From: Lichtheimia corymbifera B2541
Lineage: Eukaryota; Mucoromycota; Mucoromycetes; Mucorales; Lichtheimiaceae
Assembly (NCBI GenBank): GCA_000697475.1
Contig: JNEU01001090.1
Span: forward strand, 186,001 to 250,000
Reading direction: 5' to 3'
Length of the DNA stretch: 64,000 nucleotides
The notes beneath the pieces are model-generated. The model saw only the letters and a program-made list of their open reading frames with translations, was not told the origin of the DNA and did not search any database. Below are positions 12,634 to 24,109 of the stretch, piece by piece. Numbering within the stretch: position 1 is the first letter of the stretch; every line of letters starts with the position of its first letter. Made by a program: the position numbers and the translations under genes.

Positions 12634-13779
12634 ATGCGTTGGCCTTTTAGCAATCTGACAGCACGCGGTTATTCCAGTCTCTCCACCAATACTCGGCGGA
12701 TCAACACTCGATTGCTATTCACCATTTTCAAATGGATCGTCTTTGCTATACTCGCCGGCATTACAGCCTTCTTCATTGTATGCCGTGTAGACACCCACAT
12801 GCGCATCTATGTCCGATTCTGGCTATCACCGCGGAAACCTGTCGTTGTTGAACCGCTTTCAGACGAGGGTGCATGTTTTCGAGACCTGGCTCCAAAGTAT
12901 CAGCAAGGCTATGCGACACACAGTATCAACATGATGCCTGGTTACCGTATGCAGGATGACACTTGCTATGGATATGCAAGCACATTGAAAAAGCCTCGTC
13001 AACACATGGGTGATAATGACACAGTGATCTATTTTCACACGACTTGGTCTTCGGCAGACAACAACAACAATCCAACCTTTGGCGAAACACAATTGGCAAC
13101 ACTCCGTTCCTTTGTTGCAACCCAGGATCCAGCGACGACTCGACTTATTGTATGGATTGATGAAAAGGATCAAAGATTATTGGATGAATCACCTTATTGG
13201 AAAGAGGCAGCTGAGCATACGGATCGCATCTGGTATGAGATCGATAATACGACAGAAGATACATTCATTGCATTCAAGGCATTGTCGACTTATGGTGGCG
13301 TTTGGTTTAATATGGATACACTCTTTGTACGAGATTTGGAACCGTTACTTGTTGGAAATGACTGGATCTCTCAGGCAACGTGCTACACCAGCGTGGAAGG
13401 CAACCCATTCTCTGGATCATCCATGATGTACTTTACAAAAGACTCACCCTACCTCTGTGAATTGGAAAATACCATCAGCGAAGCATCCAACCAACTTTCG
13501 CTGGCAGATTTGGGTCAACTTTATTACCGAGTCTACGTGCGGATATTAAGGAATGGATATAAACCATGGGCCATTATACCGTGGTGCTATTTCGAACCCT
13601 CTCAATGTACAAAGTCATTACGCTTTAAAAGCCCCTTTGCATCGTCCACTACATCATTTAGCGATCATTGGTTAGATAGCATCTTTGCTTATCATTATCA
13701 CGATACCCCTCCTTCTACACCCTCGGGTGCTATTTATGAATCTCTTAATAACAAATACAAGGACGCGGTTGAATGGTAG
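12634..13779 (+). CDS. Type II membrane glycosyltransferase, GT32/DXD-like
   Basis: Intronless gene for a 381-residue predicted Golgi enzyme. It has a short basic N-terminal tail, one hydrophobic anchor near residues 27-50 (LLFTIFKWIVFAILAGITAF) and a lumenal catalytic domain. The key block is YGGVWFNMDTLFVRDLEPL. That matches the sugar-binding DXD motif of the GT32 / alpha-1,4-galactosyltransferase families, in which a G-G-[VI]-[YW]-x-D-x-D-T-x-x-x-x pattern binds nucleotide-sugar and metal. Here the first acidic position is Asn (N-M-D), a notable variant. Three N-glycosylation sequons are visible. Donor and acceptor sugars cannot be inferred; mannosyl or galactosyl transfer to glycans is typical of the family. 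The ATG at 12634 is the first in frame and directly precedes the anchor. Confidence 0.78.
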   Translation: MRWPFSNLTARGYSSLSTNTRRINTRLLFTIFKWIVFAILAGITAFFIVCRVDTHMRIYVRFWLSPRKPVVVEPLSDEGACFRDLAPKYQQGYATHSINMMPGYRMQDDTCYGYASTLKKPRQHMGDNDTVIYFHTTWSSADNNNNPTFGETQLATLRSFVATQDPATTRLIVWIDEKDQRLLDESPYWKEAAEHTDRIWYEIDNTTEDTFIAFKALSTYGGVWFNMDTLFVRDLEPLLVGNDWISQATCYTSVEGNPFSGSSMMYFTKDSPYLCELENTISEASNQLSLADLGQLYYRVYVRILRNGYKPWAIIPWCYFEPSQCTKSLRFKSPFASSTTSFSDHWLDSIFAYHYHDTPPSTPSGAIYESLNNKYKDAVEW

Positions 13780-13836
13780 ATAAATCCCCCGTTTGTCCTC
13801 CTCCAAAGATATACTTTTATATATATGTGTATGTGA

Positions 13837-14507
13837 TCATCGTAAAGGCACTACTGGCCATAATACAACAGGACTATCTTTAGTTTGACATGTTTTGATA
13901 TATTCTGCATCTAAAAAGCGCTCTTGTATCACTACTTTTTCACTGTACTCGGCCTCCGTGTCAATATGGATCAATCGATTTGCTGGTGTCTCAATACCAC
14001 TCTTGTGTAGTCCATTGCAGATATAGGGTTCATCGTCAAAGGTACCTTGATCCTCATCCTCGTCCTCATCACCACCTTGTTCTCGCTCAGCTGCTTCACC
14101 TAAATGATATTATCTATCAATCTTAAAAGTCAAAGCATGTTATATAATCATTACATACGCTCTTTACGATATGCTTCAGAGAATCGAAATATTTCAATAG
14201 CTTCTTTTGATAGACCGTGGAGCTGTCCTTGATCGTCTTGAATGTCTTGTTGTTGATCCACCTCTTCCTCCTCCATTGCGTCATTCAATGTCGGCTCGTG
14301 TTGGTATTGTTGTTGCTGCTGCTGCTCCTGATATGGCTGCCATGATGGATAAAGGTTTCTTTGTAAGAGGTGTTTCCACTGTTCAACTTGCTGTGGGCTA
14401 AAGTGGGCAGCATGAAAATCACCAAAGCCAAGTCGGTTCATAGCTAAAAACGTCCACGTAGTAAATTCTCCCAACCCAGATAATTTATGCCCATCAAATT
14501 TGATCAT
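13837..14507 (-). CDS. Unrecognised small acidic/Gln-rich protein
   Basis: Model: complement(13837..14099, 14159..14507), 203 residues, one 59-base intron. The N terminus (MIKFDGHKLSGLGEFTTWTF, then LAMNRLGFGDFHAAHFSPQQ) looks like an ordered, conserved unit. The middle is Gln/Glu-rich, and the C-terminal exon begins EAAEREQGGDEDEDEDQG and ends in SPVVLWPVVPLR. I recognise no family. Its start codon is only 34 bases downstream of the CPSF3 stop codon on the same strand, so it must be transcribed from within or very near the CPSF3 3' end, or sit on a shared transcript. Splice junction and frame agree well; function is unknown. Confidence 0.65.
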
Positions 14508-14541
14508 TTTTATAAACGTATATACACAAGAACAAAACTAT

Positions 14542-17460
14542 TTAGAATACTGAAATAGGCTTCATGGCCATCTTGACGTGCTGAACTACATTGGTGACAC
14601 GCTTGTGAAGGGCTTCATTCTCACAATCAACGCTCTATCGTATTGTGTTATCATTAGTACAAAGGATGAATTAATGGGAGAGGTGATAAAAATACTCACA
14701 AATTTGATAGAGTCGATAGTAGCCTTGACACCATCCACATCAACCGTGATCTTGTGATCCTCTTCATTGGCATCGACTTTTCCAAACTGCTCTTCCAAGA
14801 ATGTAACCATGTTTCTGAAATCGGATGCAATCTCTTCCTCCACCTTCAAGTGCACAGACTTTTCATCGTGACCATGTGAATGCGAGCATGGCTGAGTACT
14901 CACTATATACAGCTTGCATTAGTATCTATATGTGGATCCCCCTCCCTTTGTATATCGATGGCTTACCTTTGACACTAGCAGGAGAACTATCCACCGACAA
15001 GATCACCGCTAGGACCGAATCGGCTACCATATCATTCATGGCATTTCCAATCCACTCGAGCATCAATTGATTGCCTGCGCCTTGAAGTTTCTTGATATCA
15101 ATGGTATCGAAAACACGCAACACGGATCCTTTTTCGGTTGATCCATCCACTTTGCTGAGATCCGTTTCTTGCACCGTACCAAACATCATTTCCAAATGCC
15201 ATTTTAGTAAGCTGATGGCTGCATTGAAAGGTACAACTTGTCGCTGAGTGACAACGGTTGTGATTAATCCACCCAGCTCGTTCAAATCCTCAGTCGACAT
15301 GATGTTGAGTTGAAAGTCCTTGGCAACAATGACACCATTCAATGGCTCGTCTTCAGTAGGATACTTGGCTGCTAATGTACCAATGGTCTAAATTCATCCC
15401 ACGTGAGTAAAAAAGATGATGATCCAAAATGGTGTTCTCTTACCTTGGCCATTTTCTCACCACGGAAATGCAACTTTACGGTCTCACAGTTTTTGGGTGT
15501 GTAGATTTTGATGTTTTCTTCGCGTTCGGAATATCTGCTTTGCAATGCCGATTTCAATCGAAACATGTTGTTTGCTTCACCGTGCACAAGCATCTATTTT
15601 GAATGAATACTACTTAGCTGGATGATCGATCTCCTTTTTTCCTCCATTGACACTTACCACATGGGGTGCCTTGACTTCTTCGATAAACTGGCTGTTTTGC
15701 GTAAAATCGACATGAGCAGAGAATGAAATGTAATCAACGGACATCCTTAAAGGAATCTTGCGACCATCCATAGCATTGAAATCCGGTGGCTCATTCATGG
15801 CTTGCTATAAAAGAACGTGTTATTGCTACCCTTTGATGTGCTATATAAAAGATAATAATTACCCTTGCCAATGTGTTTTCGACACAATAACCGGTGAATA
15901 CCAAGCCATTCTTTTTATCAGGTGCCCATCGTTCAAATAGTTCTCGAGATAATCCATTCTAAGATATATATATATCAGCACGATGGATTCCATTTCGATG
16001 ATCCATGACATTACCTGAAGCATACCGGGACTGGCCATCATGACGCAGGGACCCGAATCTTCAAATTGTTCCACGTTGCGAAGATTACTGATATGCTTGA
16101 ACACAAATGGGTTGGAAATAGCAAACTGCTTTCGGATTTTGGCGTTCATCATGTTGATATACGTCTGGTACACTGCCATACACTTTTTGGCCAAGCTGGA
16201 AGCATAGTAAATTGGAATGCTGTCAAGTTCTGGATGAGCCTCCCAATATTCGTCGAGAATGAGCAACAATTCTTGTGCACGACCCAAGGCAAACACAGGC
16301 ATGAGACATCGTCCACCACGACCCACGATATTGTGAATCAATGCTATCGGTACACTACCTTAGTCTCCTTTCATCAAAACGAAACTCTCCGCACCTCATT
16401 CCACACTTACAAGTAAACCGATTCTCCTTGTCGATACGTGGTTCGTGAGATTGTGTGCCATAAGTACTTTCTGCAATCAAGACATCCACTGGACTATCCG
16501 GTTTCTCGGCTGCCATCAAGTGACGATCTTCTTCACGTGAGTAATCACCGGTATAAAGAACGCGTACACCAGCAATCTCGATCAGAAACATGGCTGCACC
16601 AAGTACGTGACCAGCATTGAACGAAGTAAACTTGATGCCTTCCATCTCCACTTGCTGATGATAATCGACAGCTTCGATACGGTTGAACGAGTTGATAAGG
16701 TCCTCCTCAGTGTATAATTGATCCTCGTCTCCAATATTGCTATATCCATGTTGTTTGTGACCATGCTATTCAACCCTACTCGTTTTCGCTCTTACCTGAC
16801 ACGTAGATAATCATTCAGCAACCATTTATAAATGGCCTTGGTAGGATGTGTCATGAATACGCGACCTTTGAAGGATGTCTATCCATGACATGTGTGTAAG
16901 AAAGATGGATGTGAATGAGGTATAATATACGACTTACTCTTTCCATCAAATAAGGAACAGCGGCAGCATGGTCGACGTGGAAACTGTTGGAGGAGTAGGG
17001 TGATTAGGCAACATGTCAATAGTTATCCACATACACACACACACTTACTGGGTCACCAACAAGACATCGATACTTGCGGGATCAATTTCATCAAAGAACG
17101 GTAACGAGGCCAAACCATTGTATGCAGGATGGATACCAGCATCGAGCTTTTTTGAAGGGATTCACAACATGTCAAAAGTAGAAAAAGATAGATATGAGTT
17201 GAACGGTATTCTTTTTTATTGCGGTAATGCTGGGGGAAGGAAAAAGTGGTACTACAGTTGCCAAAGAAAGAGAAAAGAGATCGAAGGACCAATGTGGAAG
17301 AATGGGAAAGGACACATACCAATACTTTTTTGCCCTTGTATTCAAGCAAGATGGACGATCGACCAACCTCATTACCCGATCCAAGAGGTGTCAATTTCAG
17401 CAGGTCGTTCTCGTCGACGATGGGTATTTCGATTTCTGCTTTGCGTTTGATGCCAGCCAT
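14542..17460 (-). CDS. YSH1: CPSF3/Ysh1 pre-mRNA 3'-end-processing endonuclease
   Basis: Metallo-beta-lactamase/beta-CASP nuclease that cuts pre-mRNA at the poly(A) site inside the cleavage and polyadenylation factor. Model: complement(14542..14634, 14700..14902, 14967..15387, 15444..15593, 15658..15804, 15863..15958, 16015..16343, 16411..16739, 16796..16878, 16938..16983, 17049..17146, 17320..17460), 711 residues. Visible motifs: [32 protein letters not shown]; the zinc signature [13 protein letters not shown], whose first His codon is split by an intron; [40 protein letters not shown]; the beta-CASP block [20 protein letters not shown]; and a final SFSAHVDF with VHGEANNM. The C-terminal domain includes the usual CPSF100-binding region. 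All zinc ligands I can place are present, so it should be active. Confidence 0.95.
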
Positions 17461-17978
17461 GGAGGAAGGTTGTGTGTGTGTTGAAAGGAAAGAGAGAAAT
17501 AAAGTCCGTTGCTGCTGGTGTTGCTGCGACGTTCAAAATTGCTGCTGGATTATGGCGCCCCCTTTTGACAACCGCATATATATCCCACTTGTCAACCATT
17601 CAACTATCCAACATTGACTGTGACACGGCCACCATGCTCCAATAAGGAAATGACATCACCATATGCCTTCTTTATTTATATGACCTGATGTTTGTAACAA
17701 GATAAGAGATTGTAATTTGCTGTGATATTGATGAATGCCATGTTGATAACGCATTACGCCTTTGGAAGGTGTTGTTATACTACTACAAATGCAGTCCAGT
17801 TGTTGGGAGGATATCTACTTGGCAGGGATTAGATGGACGACAATTTGCCATGGCAACTGGTGGCGAAAGCGGAGAACATCAAGCTGTATCTTGTGAACAA
17901 GCTCATGTAGCACATTTGAAAAGGCACTTGCAGCAGCTGAAACGCTTTCTATTTTTCTTTTAGCCCTCTTTTGCTGTC
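17461..17978. other. Divergent promoter region between CPSF3 and the VC0807-like gene
   Basis: CPSF3 leaves to the left and the membrane-protein gene to the right. The interval has a TATATATCC stretch near 17575 and scattered AT-rich DNA. I see no gene or RNA in it. Confidence 0.5.
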
Positions 17979-18893
17979 ATGGAGCCTCATTCACCTTCGT
18001 CAACAACACCTCTCCTGCCGCAATCACCAACGAGCATTAGTAGCAGTTCTGCAGGGAGCAGCAGTGGCGGCAAACCGCGTTATCGCTCTATTCACCGAGT
18101 GCCTACCTTTATGCAGACCTCAGTACCCAACCGACGCTCCATTGTCCACGCATTCCTCAACATGACCATGCACATGATGCTCGAGTTGGTGTTTCCGATT
18201 GCTTTGTATTATGCGTTGCGTACGATACTTTCGCCCTTATGGTCCCTTGTCCTTGCTGGTGTGCCTACTGCTATCATGGTGGTGATCAAGGGGTTCCGAG
18301 AACATAAGGTCGATATGATGGGATTGTTAATGCTGCTCGGCTTTGCTGTCTCTGTTTTACTCGCTATGGTGGAATCCGATCCAAAGCTCTATCTTTTGCG
18401 AGAATCGGCCATGACATCGGCTATGGGACTCATGCTATTCGCAACCTTGATACCTTTTCGATGGAAAAAGCACGTCTTGCGGCCCTTTATGTTTTATGTT
18501 GCACGACAGATTGCAGTAACAAGTACGATGATGTTGGACCCTCCTACCATACGTTTGCATTGGGATTGGTTTTGGAGAAATTGGCGTTCATTCCGTGCCT
18601 TCTTTCGGGCGCTTACCTTGTTATGGGCATTGGGATTACTCAGTGAATTCGCCTTGCGGGTCTTGCTCATTTATACAATCGACGACGTGGATGATATTGT
18701 TTATTACTCCAATGTATACATGTTTGCCGTCACCTTGTCTCTTGGCACCCTTACTATTGCTAGCACCCTTCTCTTTCGACACCTGTTTAATCGAGAACAA
18801 GCAAAGTCTAAATCTATTGAACGACAACAAGAAATCGAGGAAATTATTGCACGTGCAGCAGAAGAAGAAAATACCCAACGCTCCATCCAATAA
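17979..18893 (+). CDS. VC0807-family (IspA/IspZ-like) multi-pass membrane protein
   Basis: Intronless, 304 residues. After a Ser-rich cytosolic N terminus of about 60 residues come some six predicted membrane helices. The second block (VPTAIMVVIKGFREHKVDMM then GLLMLLGFAVSVLLAMVESD) has the R-x-x-K-V-D-x-x-G-L-L-M-L-L pattern of VC0807-family proteins, found in bacteria and widely in fungi and related to intracellular septation protein A. The charged C-terminal tail looks like a short coiled coil (SIERQQEIEEIIARAAEEE). No biochemical role is established for the fungal members. The ATG chosen is the first in the open frame. Confidence 0.72.
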   Translation: MEPHSPSSTTPLLPQSPTSISSSSAGSSSGGKPRYRSIHRVPTFMQTSVPNRRSIVHAFLNMTMHMMLELVFPIALYYALRTILSPLWSLVLAGVPTAIMVVIKGFREHKVDMMGLLMLLGFAVSVLLAMVESDPKLYLLRESAMTSAMGLMLFATLIPFRWKKHVLRPFMFYVARQIAVTSTMMLDPPTIRLHWDWFWRNWRSFRAFFRALTLLWALGLLSEFALRVLLIYTIDDVDDIVYYSNVYMFAVTLSLGTLTIASTLLFRHLFNREQAKSKSIERQQEIEEIIARAAEEENTQRSIQ

Positions 18894-19289
18894 TAAAATA
18901 AACATACCATTATCCTCTATTTATGTTGTTACTACCTTTTGACATCAATCCTTAATAGATCGCCTGCATCTGCTATGAATATAACATGTTGGTTGATGGT
19001 GGAAAGTATCATCCACAAATAAACATTAAAAGAATTCAGCTTTTTTTGCTTAGACCTAATCTTACATGATTGCTATGCGTTGTTTTATTATAAAGCGGTC
19101 TACATTAGCCAAGAAAACGTCTGTAATTGCAGTAATAAAAATGGTCCATCCGGATAACCTTAGCTAGAGATCACTATATCCAAAGTGCATAGCAAATTGC
19201 AAATGCAAAAGTAAAGCGACAGGTCACGTGATTCGCGTTCCACAAAAAAGCAAAAAGCTTTAAACACTCTTTTGAGTGGTTCAAGATTT

Positions 19290-19362
19290 CGAGGCTACCA
19301 GGGGTCGAACCTGGAATCTCCTGATTCGTAGTCAGGCGCCTTATCCATTTGGCCATAGCCCC
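19290..19362 (-). tRNA. tRNA-Arg (anticodon ACG)
   Basis: A complete 73-base cloverleaf, no intron. Acceptor 5' GGGGCTA pairs with 3' TAGCCTC (one G-T wobble), discriminator G. The anticodon arm is CCTGA / CTACGAA / TCAGG, with ACG at the anticodon. The T arm is CCAGG-TTCGAAC-CCTGG. Box A (TGGCCAAATGG) and box B (GGTTCGAACCC) are intact. Its 5' end faces the repeat island that starts about 65 bases away. Confidence 0.95.
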
Positions 19363-19424
19363 TCGAGTTATTTTTCAATTTAGGAGTTACATTTTGTTTC
19401 AAATACCTTCTCCAAATGGACGGT

Positions 19425-20318
19425 TACACAAAGTAAAAACTTAATAGTATCCATAGCAAAATGCATATCGTAATACAGCGGAATGTCTACAGATTGCAAA
19501 TATGAAGATGCTGCATTTTTATGTGAGGTCAATCAAGAGTAATGGGCATATAAAGTTTCAACATTGAGATCTAGCAGTTGCCCCGCAAAAATTTCGAGCT
19601 CAGAATCGAAAAAGACCCAAGTCGCCGCACGCGGCCTGCCCTTGATCTTTATGCATAATGATACCTTCTTCACTTTACAACGCGTTAAAACTGCGAGTGA
19701 ATTTATAGCAGCCCTACCCATATGCACCAGACCGTTACTACCCGGCAACACGTACAGCAATTAGATGTTGCCAATGGCGACTGCATCGCAACACAATTGC
19801 TCCCAAGGAAACCGACATGTCAGCGGTGGATATTATTCATGCGTATTAACGCGTTTATTTAGCTAGTTTGTAAGCAGATACAAAAGTGATGATAGTATTT
19901 AAGTAATAAAAGCAAGGCCAACTTGGTTCATGTTGCTTCTTAAAAGTAGTATAAATTGCAGCACGGCGCATGTAGATATACATAGTCAACCTGATCCATG
20001 TATCGTCTGGATCAAGACGTGCCAAATGACTCTATCACGTTGTGTTTTCACGCATAAATGATCTCTCTTTATTTTCGTCAGGTCAACATCTATTCTCAAT
20101 TATAACGCTCCTTGCATAATTAAACATAGGCTCGTCGTCTTGTAAACATCAAACGGTTAAATCGAATTATTGTAAGCTGCTGCAAATTTGAAGATATCGA
20201 GCATATTGTCTTTCACGTATGACCCATCCCGTGCAATAGGATCAAGAGTACAGGAGTATTATATGGTTGTTGATGTCGTATCGTGTGGGTGGTGAGCACA
20301 ATGAATGAAAAAACTCCC
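19425..20318 (+). repeat. Left arm of about 0.9 kb inverted repeat, beside tRNA-Arg
   Basis: Matches the reverse complement of about 27150-28063 along nearly its whole length with many point changes and small gaps. Shared landmarks include ACAGCGGAATGTCTA, CGAGCTCAGAATCGAAAAAG, CTTGATCTTTATGCAT, GACATGTCAGCGGTGGATAT, CAAACTAGCTAAATAAACGC (complement) and TCGTATCGTGTGGGTGGTGA. It begins about 63 bases upstream of the tRNA-Arg 5' end; the partner arm ends about 66 bases upstream of tRNA-Asp. No convincing protein is encoded: the one open frame of about 75 codons (19533-19760) is broken in the other arm. A solo LTR or other tRNA-targeting repeat is the simplest reading. Confidence 0.7.
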
Positions 20319-20319
20319 A

Positions 20320-20930
20320 TGATCCAAACGCATATACGCTACTCCCCATCGTCCTGGCGTTGTGTTGCTGTTAGGCAATGGTCCTCTTACGTGGCAGGCA
20401 TAGTGAGAAAGAGAGCAAGAATAACAGCAGTGCATACGGCTGATAGTATCTCGTGGTGTTTTAGACGTGAATCGTTTTGGCAATGAGATGCTATTATTAA
20501 CTGGAGCCAACTGGGGAGGTACAACTTGGTAGCGACGAGTAAAGGAAGAGTAGGGTGCAGCATAAGAATACACCTCCACAGGCGACAAACGACGAGCCAC
20601 ATGTTTAAACTAAGGCCTATGGTTGTTCAAAGGTGCTGCTGACGTACTTGACGCGTAACTTGTGTTGGCATTTGTCAGGAGGAGGTCCATTGTGAGGGTT
20701 GACATTAAGAGGCGTTTTGCTGTCCAAAGTCATTTGCCCATCAATGAGGAAGGACGTTTGTGCTGTTCTCGTAATCGTGATTGGAGCATGCGTTGGGTGC
20801 AGTAGTGGTTGTAATTGTGAGAAGAAGCATGCGGCAAGGTGGAGAGACAAGGAGTGGTGATGAAAACAGTAAGAAGTCTCAAGTGCATTGCATAGCAACT
20901 GCAACTACCCAAAATAGATAAGCATCAATG
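20320..20930 (-). repeat. Third copy of the HET-segment leader repeat
   Basis: The reverse complement aligns with 6530-7105 of copy A and with about 23450-24000 of copy B. Shared words include TGGACCTCCTCCT, GGTGGAGGTGTATTC-type sequence and ATGCTTCTTCTCACAATT. It butts directly against the inner edge of the left inverted-repeat arm. Open frames of up to 113 codons exist but no frame is kept across the three copies, so I treat it as non-coding or decayed. Confidence 0.6.
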
Positions 20931-21167
20931 CAACCTGTTATACAATAAAGACGTTCTGTGACACTACTACCAGATGTTGTTAAATGGATCAACATACAAA
21001 GAGACCTTGCATGTAGATAGGATGAACACATGGGATAGCAACTAAACTGGTGCGCGCATGGTCATTGATAAGGGATATGTATGTTCTTTATTGGGTTGGT
21101 TGGCTGGGCTACGTTCCTACCATGCCTAATATTCATGGGGCGCGCGAGGTCGAATTTCGGTGGGCGC

Positions 21168-22639
21168 CTAGTAATTCTCCTGCTGTAACTCCCGCAGTAA
21201 CTCATAAGCCTTCTCTAGGTTGCTTTTTTTCTTTTGTATTTGTTGGGGTACAGATTCCTGTATTTCGTATTTGTTAGGGTTGGAATCTAACAGTTTCCTG
21301 TATACGCCAGCCATATCTTGAGCTTTCCTTAAATCGATTTGGTACGCACGCTTATAGACTCTAAAAGGCAAACTAGTCCTATCCAGAAGTTTTTCCATCT
21401 TGGACAAGAAAAGCTTACATACAGCATCCGGATCATCCATTCTTGGTATCTCAATTTGGAGTATTCCAAGCACACCGTAGACATAATCAACAGGATCCAT
21501 GCAACACCGAGGGCAATTGCCCAATGTTTTCACCAATGAGTATAAAATAGGCGCGTTCTCTCCTTGGATACGGTCCCTGTTGTATGCTCTTGCAGCTTTT
21601 GCTTCATTGAGCCAAGCTTGTGCAGCCCATCTACGCTGAATACTTTCCGCAGACTCTATTTGATCGTTTGTAACTTCTGGTTTCCTTTTCAATATGATTA
21701 AAATCTCATGCAACATACCTGTTCGAAACAAATCCTTGTCCAAAAACTTTATTTGTCTCGCACGCACTGACATGGCACTATAGTTGCGAACTAATTCATC
21801 TAAGGGGATCGTGTTGCTTAGAGGTTTGTGAGTGCCTGCTTCCGCCATAAGGCGTACATCTCCGAAAGGTAAAGCCATCTCTTGCCATGTCCACACACGT
21901 TTCCACCATCGACTTTGTATCAAAATGCACAGGGAGTCTGTGAGCTGGCAGCATTGATCATAACTTCGCCTGGCAGCTACGACGTCATCTGAACAACACT
22001 GACTGAAATGTTGAAAATCAAAGACCTCCATTTGATGAAGTTGTGATATCAGGTCAGGTTCACAGTCGATCATGACAATACATTCAAGACAATAAGCGTA
22101 TATATCGCCCATTATATCCAATGGTGTATCGGTACGTGCACACAAGACATCAATCCACCAATAACTATCAGGATGATCCTTGAGCAATGCAAGTAAAGTA
22201 TCGCGTTTCTCAGGTCACATTGAAACAGGTTTCGCAGGTTGTCCATCTTCGTCATCCACGTATTCACTGATATCATTCCAGTGGTATCGATTATCAGGAG
22301 ATACCCCCCAAAGGTGCGACAACGCGTAGTAAAAGGATGGAATGCCCTCCGCTTCATCCGCTTCATTAATCCTTCTGGTCATGCGTCTTCGATGGTATGA
22401 ATCATTGGCAGGTCGTATCACTTGCATTTTGGCTCCATCTTCAGGCACATAAACGAGCAAAAAGTGTGGATTGGATAAGAGTGCACCGAATCTATTTTTG
22501 AAATATAGCTTATGATTGCTGTATCTGTCAATGTTTATCTAAAGAGGTAGTCATGAGTAAGAGCCTGAATGCAGCATGGACGTATTCTACACTTGTATAC
22601 TTTGATGGTATCATTGACGTCATCCGTATCGCTTGTCAT
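21168..22639 (-). pseudogene. HET-domain-like gene, copy B, interrupted by an in-frame TGA
   Basis: Model: complement(21168..21655, 21719..22538, 22601..22639), 448 codons, with the same exon layout as the intact copy at 7.9-9.3 kb. The protein shares FYYALSHLWG, SYWWIDVLCARTDTPLDIMG, RWWKRVWTWQEM and MDPVDYVYGVLGI. In the middle of exon 2, codon 22217-22215 is TGA where copy A has CGA (Arg), a single C-to-T change after PAKPVSM. The reading frame is otherwise open across the whole length, so the break looks recent. The last roughly 30 codons extend beyond the homology to copy A (KKKSNLEKAYELLRELQQ). A short N-terminal product of about 120 residues could still be made. Confidence 0.72.
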
Positions 22640-24010
22640 ATTGAGAATATAAAAAGAGAAGGGTTAAATAGTTGAAAATCCATGTTTGTTAGCTTTTTAT
22701 ATGTTCTATAATCTGGGAGCATATGTCGTGTCACCATGCAAGGTGATATAAACATGTACGCCCATTCTTATTGAAAAGTAAAGCGCACGTATAAGGGGGT
22801 ATATTATAGTTGTCATAGAAAAAGGCACAGGAAATGCTACGATAATGTACAGAAAGAGGTCGAATTGAAATAAAAGCTACATACAAAAGGCAGTTATTGA
22901 TATTTCAGAGGTGCCAAAAGAGGTTTGCAGGTGTTAAGAGATCGGGTGGCGGAATTCTTCTTTCCGAGTGTATTGATCCACAATTTAAAAAGTGCGTAAG
23001 GAACGCCAACTGGTTTGGACATTTGATATAGATGCTCGTTCTTTATTCGATCATTGTATACGATATACTAGAGCTACTACGGGGATACCTATCCAACTGC
23101 AATGACTCTTTATCCATCCGCAGACTTACCATTTTATCCATCTCCCTGGCAATGTCCTGTTGCGTGGCAATAGTCCTAGCACATGAAAAAAAAGGGGGGG
23201 GTCATACAATGTGAGAGCCGTTGTCATGATCCCATCCATCCACAGTCTTGGTCAGTAATCCAATCTCGTGGTTTCCACTTTCTCCACCAGCATCGCTAAA
23301 GTCATCCTCATAAGCAGCGGTGTGTCCTAGATACAGAAAGGGCATGTGCGATATTAGTATCGTTGCAGTGATTCATTCTACCCTTCCATCCACAGCCTTA
23401 CCCCATAATCCAAGAACGTATTCTATTTCCTCCATCATCCTGGCGACGTTATGCTGTTGATTGGTGATGATCCTCGGTGGTAGCAGGCATAATGAGAAAG
23501 AGGCAAACATTATAGCAATGCAAATAGCTGGCTGCAACAAAAAGATATTCCTCCATAGGCGATAATTGAGAATACAAACGTCCTAATAGTATCTCGCTGT
23601 TGTTGACTTGTTTACGGCGTGAACGGCTTTGGCAATGAGATGCTGTTGTTAACTAGGACATACTGGAGAGGTACAACTTGGCGGAGACGCAGAGTATGTT
23701 GCAGCAAAAGAATGCACCTCCACACGCGATAAACGATGAATCGAGCGTTTAGCATCAGGCCTGCTGTTGTTCGTAAGCGTTGAGCATGCTTGACGCGTAA
23801 ACTTGTGTTGGCATTCGTCGGGAAGGAGTCCATTGGGAGGGGTGATCTTGGGTTGGCAATAAAAGGCCTTTTGCTATCCAAAGTCGTTTGCCAGTCAATG
23901 TCGAGTTCAAGACAATTGTAGTATTGACATGATGGGTTGAAGCAGGACAATCGATCGCCGGTGGTAGTTGTACTTGAATGGGGCAACAGTTGAGAATGGG
24001 AGGAAGAGAC
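21265..24010 (-). repeat. Segmental duplication, copy B (inverted relative to 6.49-9.28 kb)
   Basis: Inverted copy of the 6490-9280 segment: HET-like gene at the left, leader repeat at the right. The two copies are about 12 kb apart with the core genes UGP1 to the VC0807-like gene between them. The non-coding leader (22640-24010) is nearly as well conserved as the gene, including ACGTTCTTGGATTATGGGGT and CAACCAGTTGGCGTTC-like sequence. Ends estimated by eye. Confidence 0.72.
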
Positions 24011-24109
24011 AAGAAAGCTACAAGTGGAAGAGCTGGAAATTAAATTGATCAGGCACTGTCCTAGAAATCCATGCACACTATACATTAATCCATGATATTG
24101 AGATTGCTC

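Noticed and set aside
16983..17053. Apparent loss of the first zinc-ligand His in CPSF3 (TQFHVDH)
   Set aside because: The Gln comes from reading into the intron; correct splicing at 17049/16983 restores THFHVDH.
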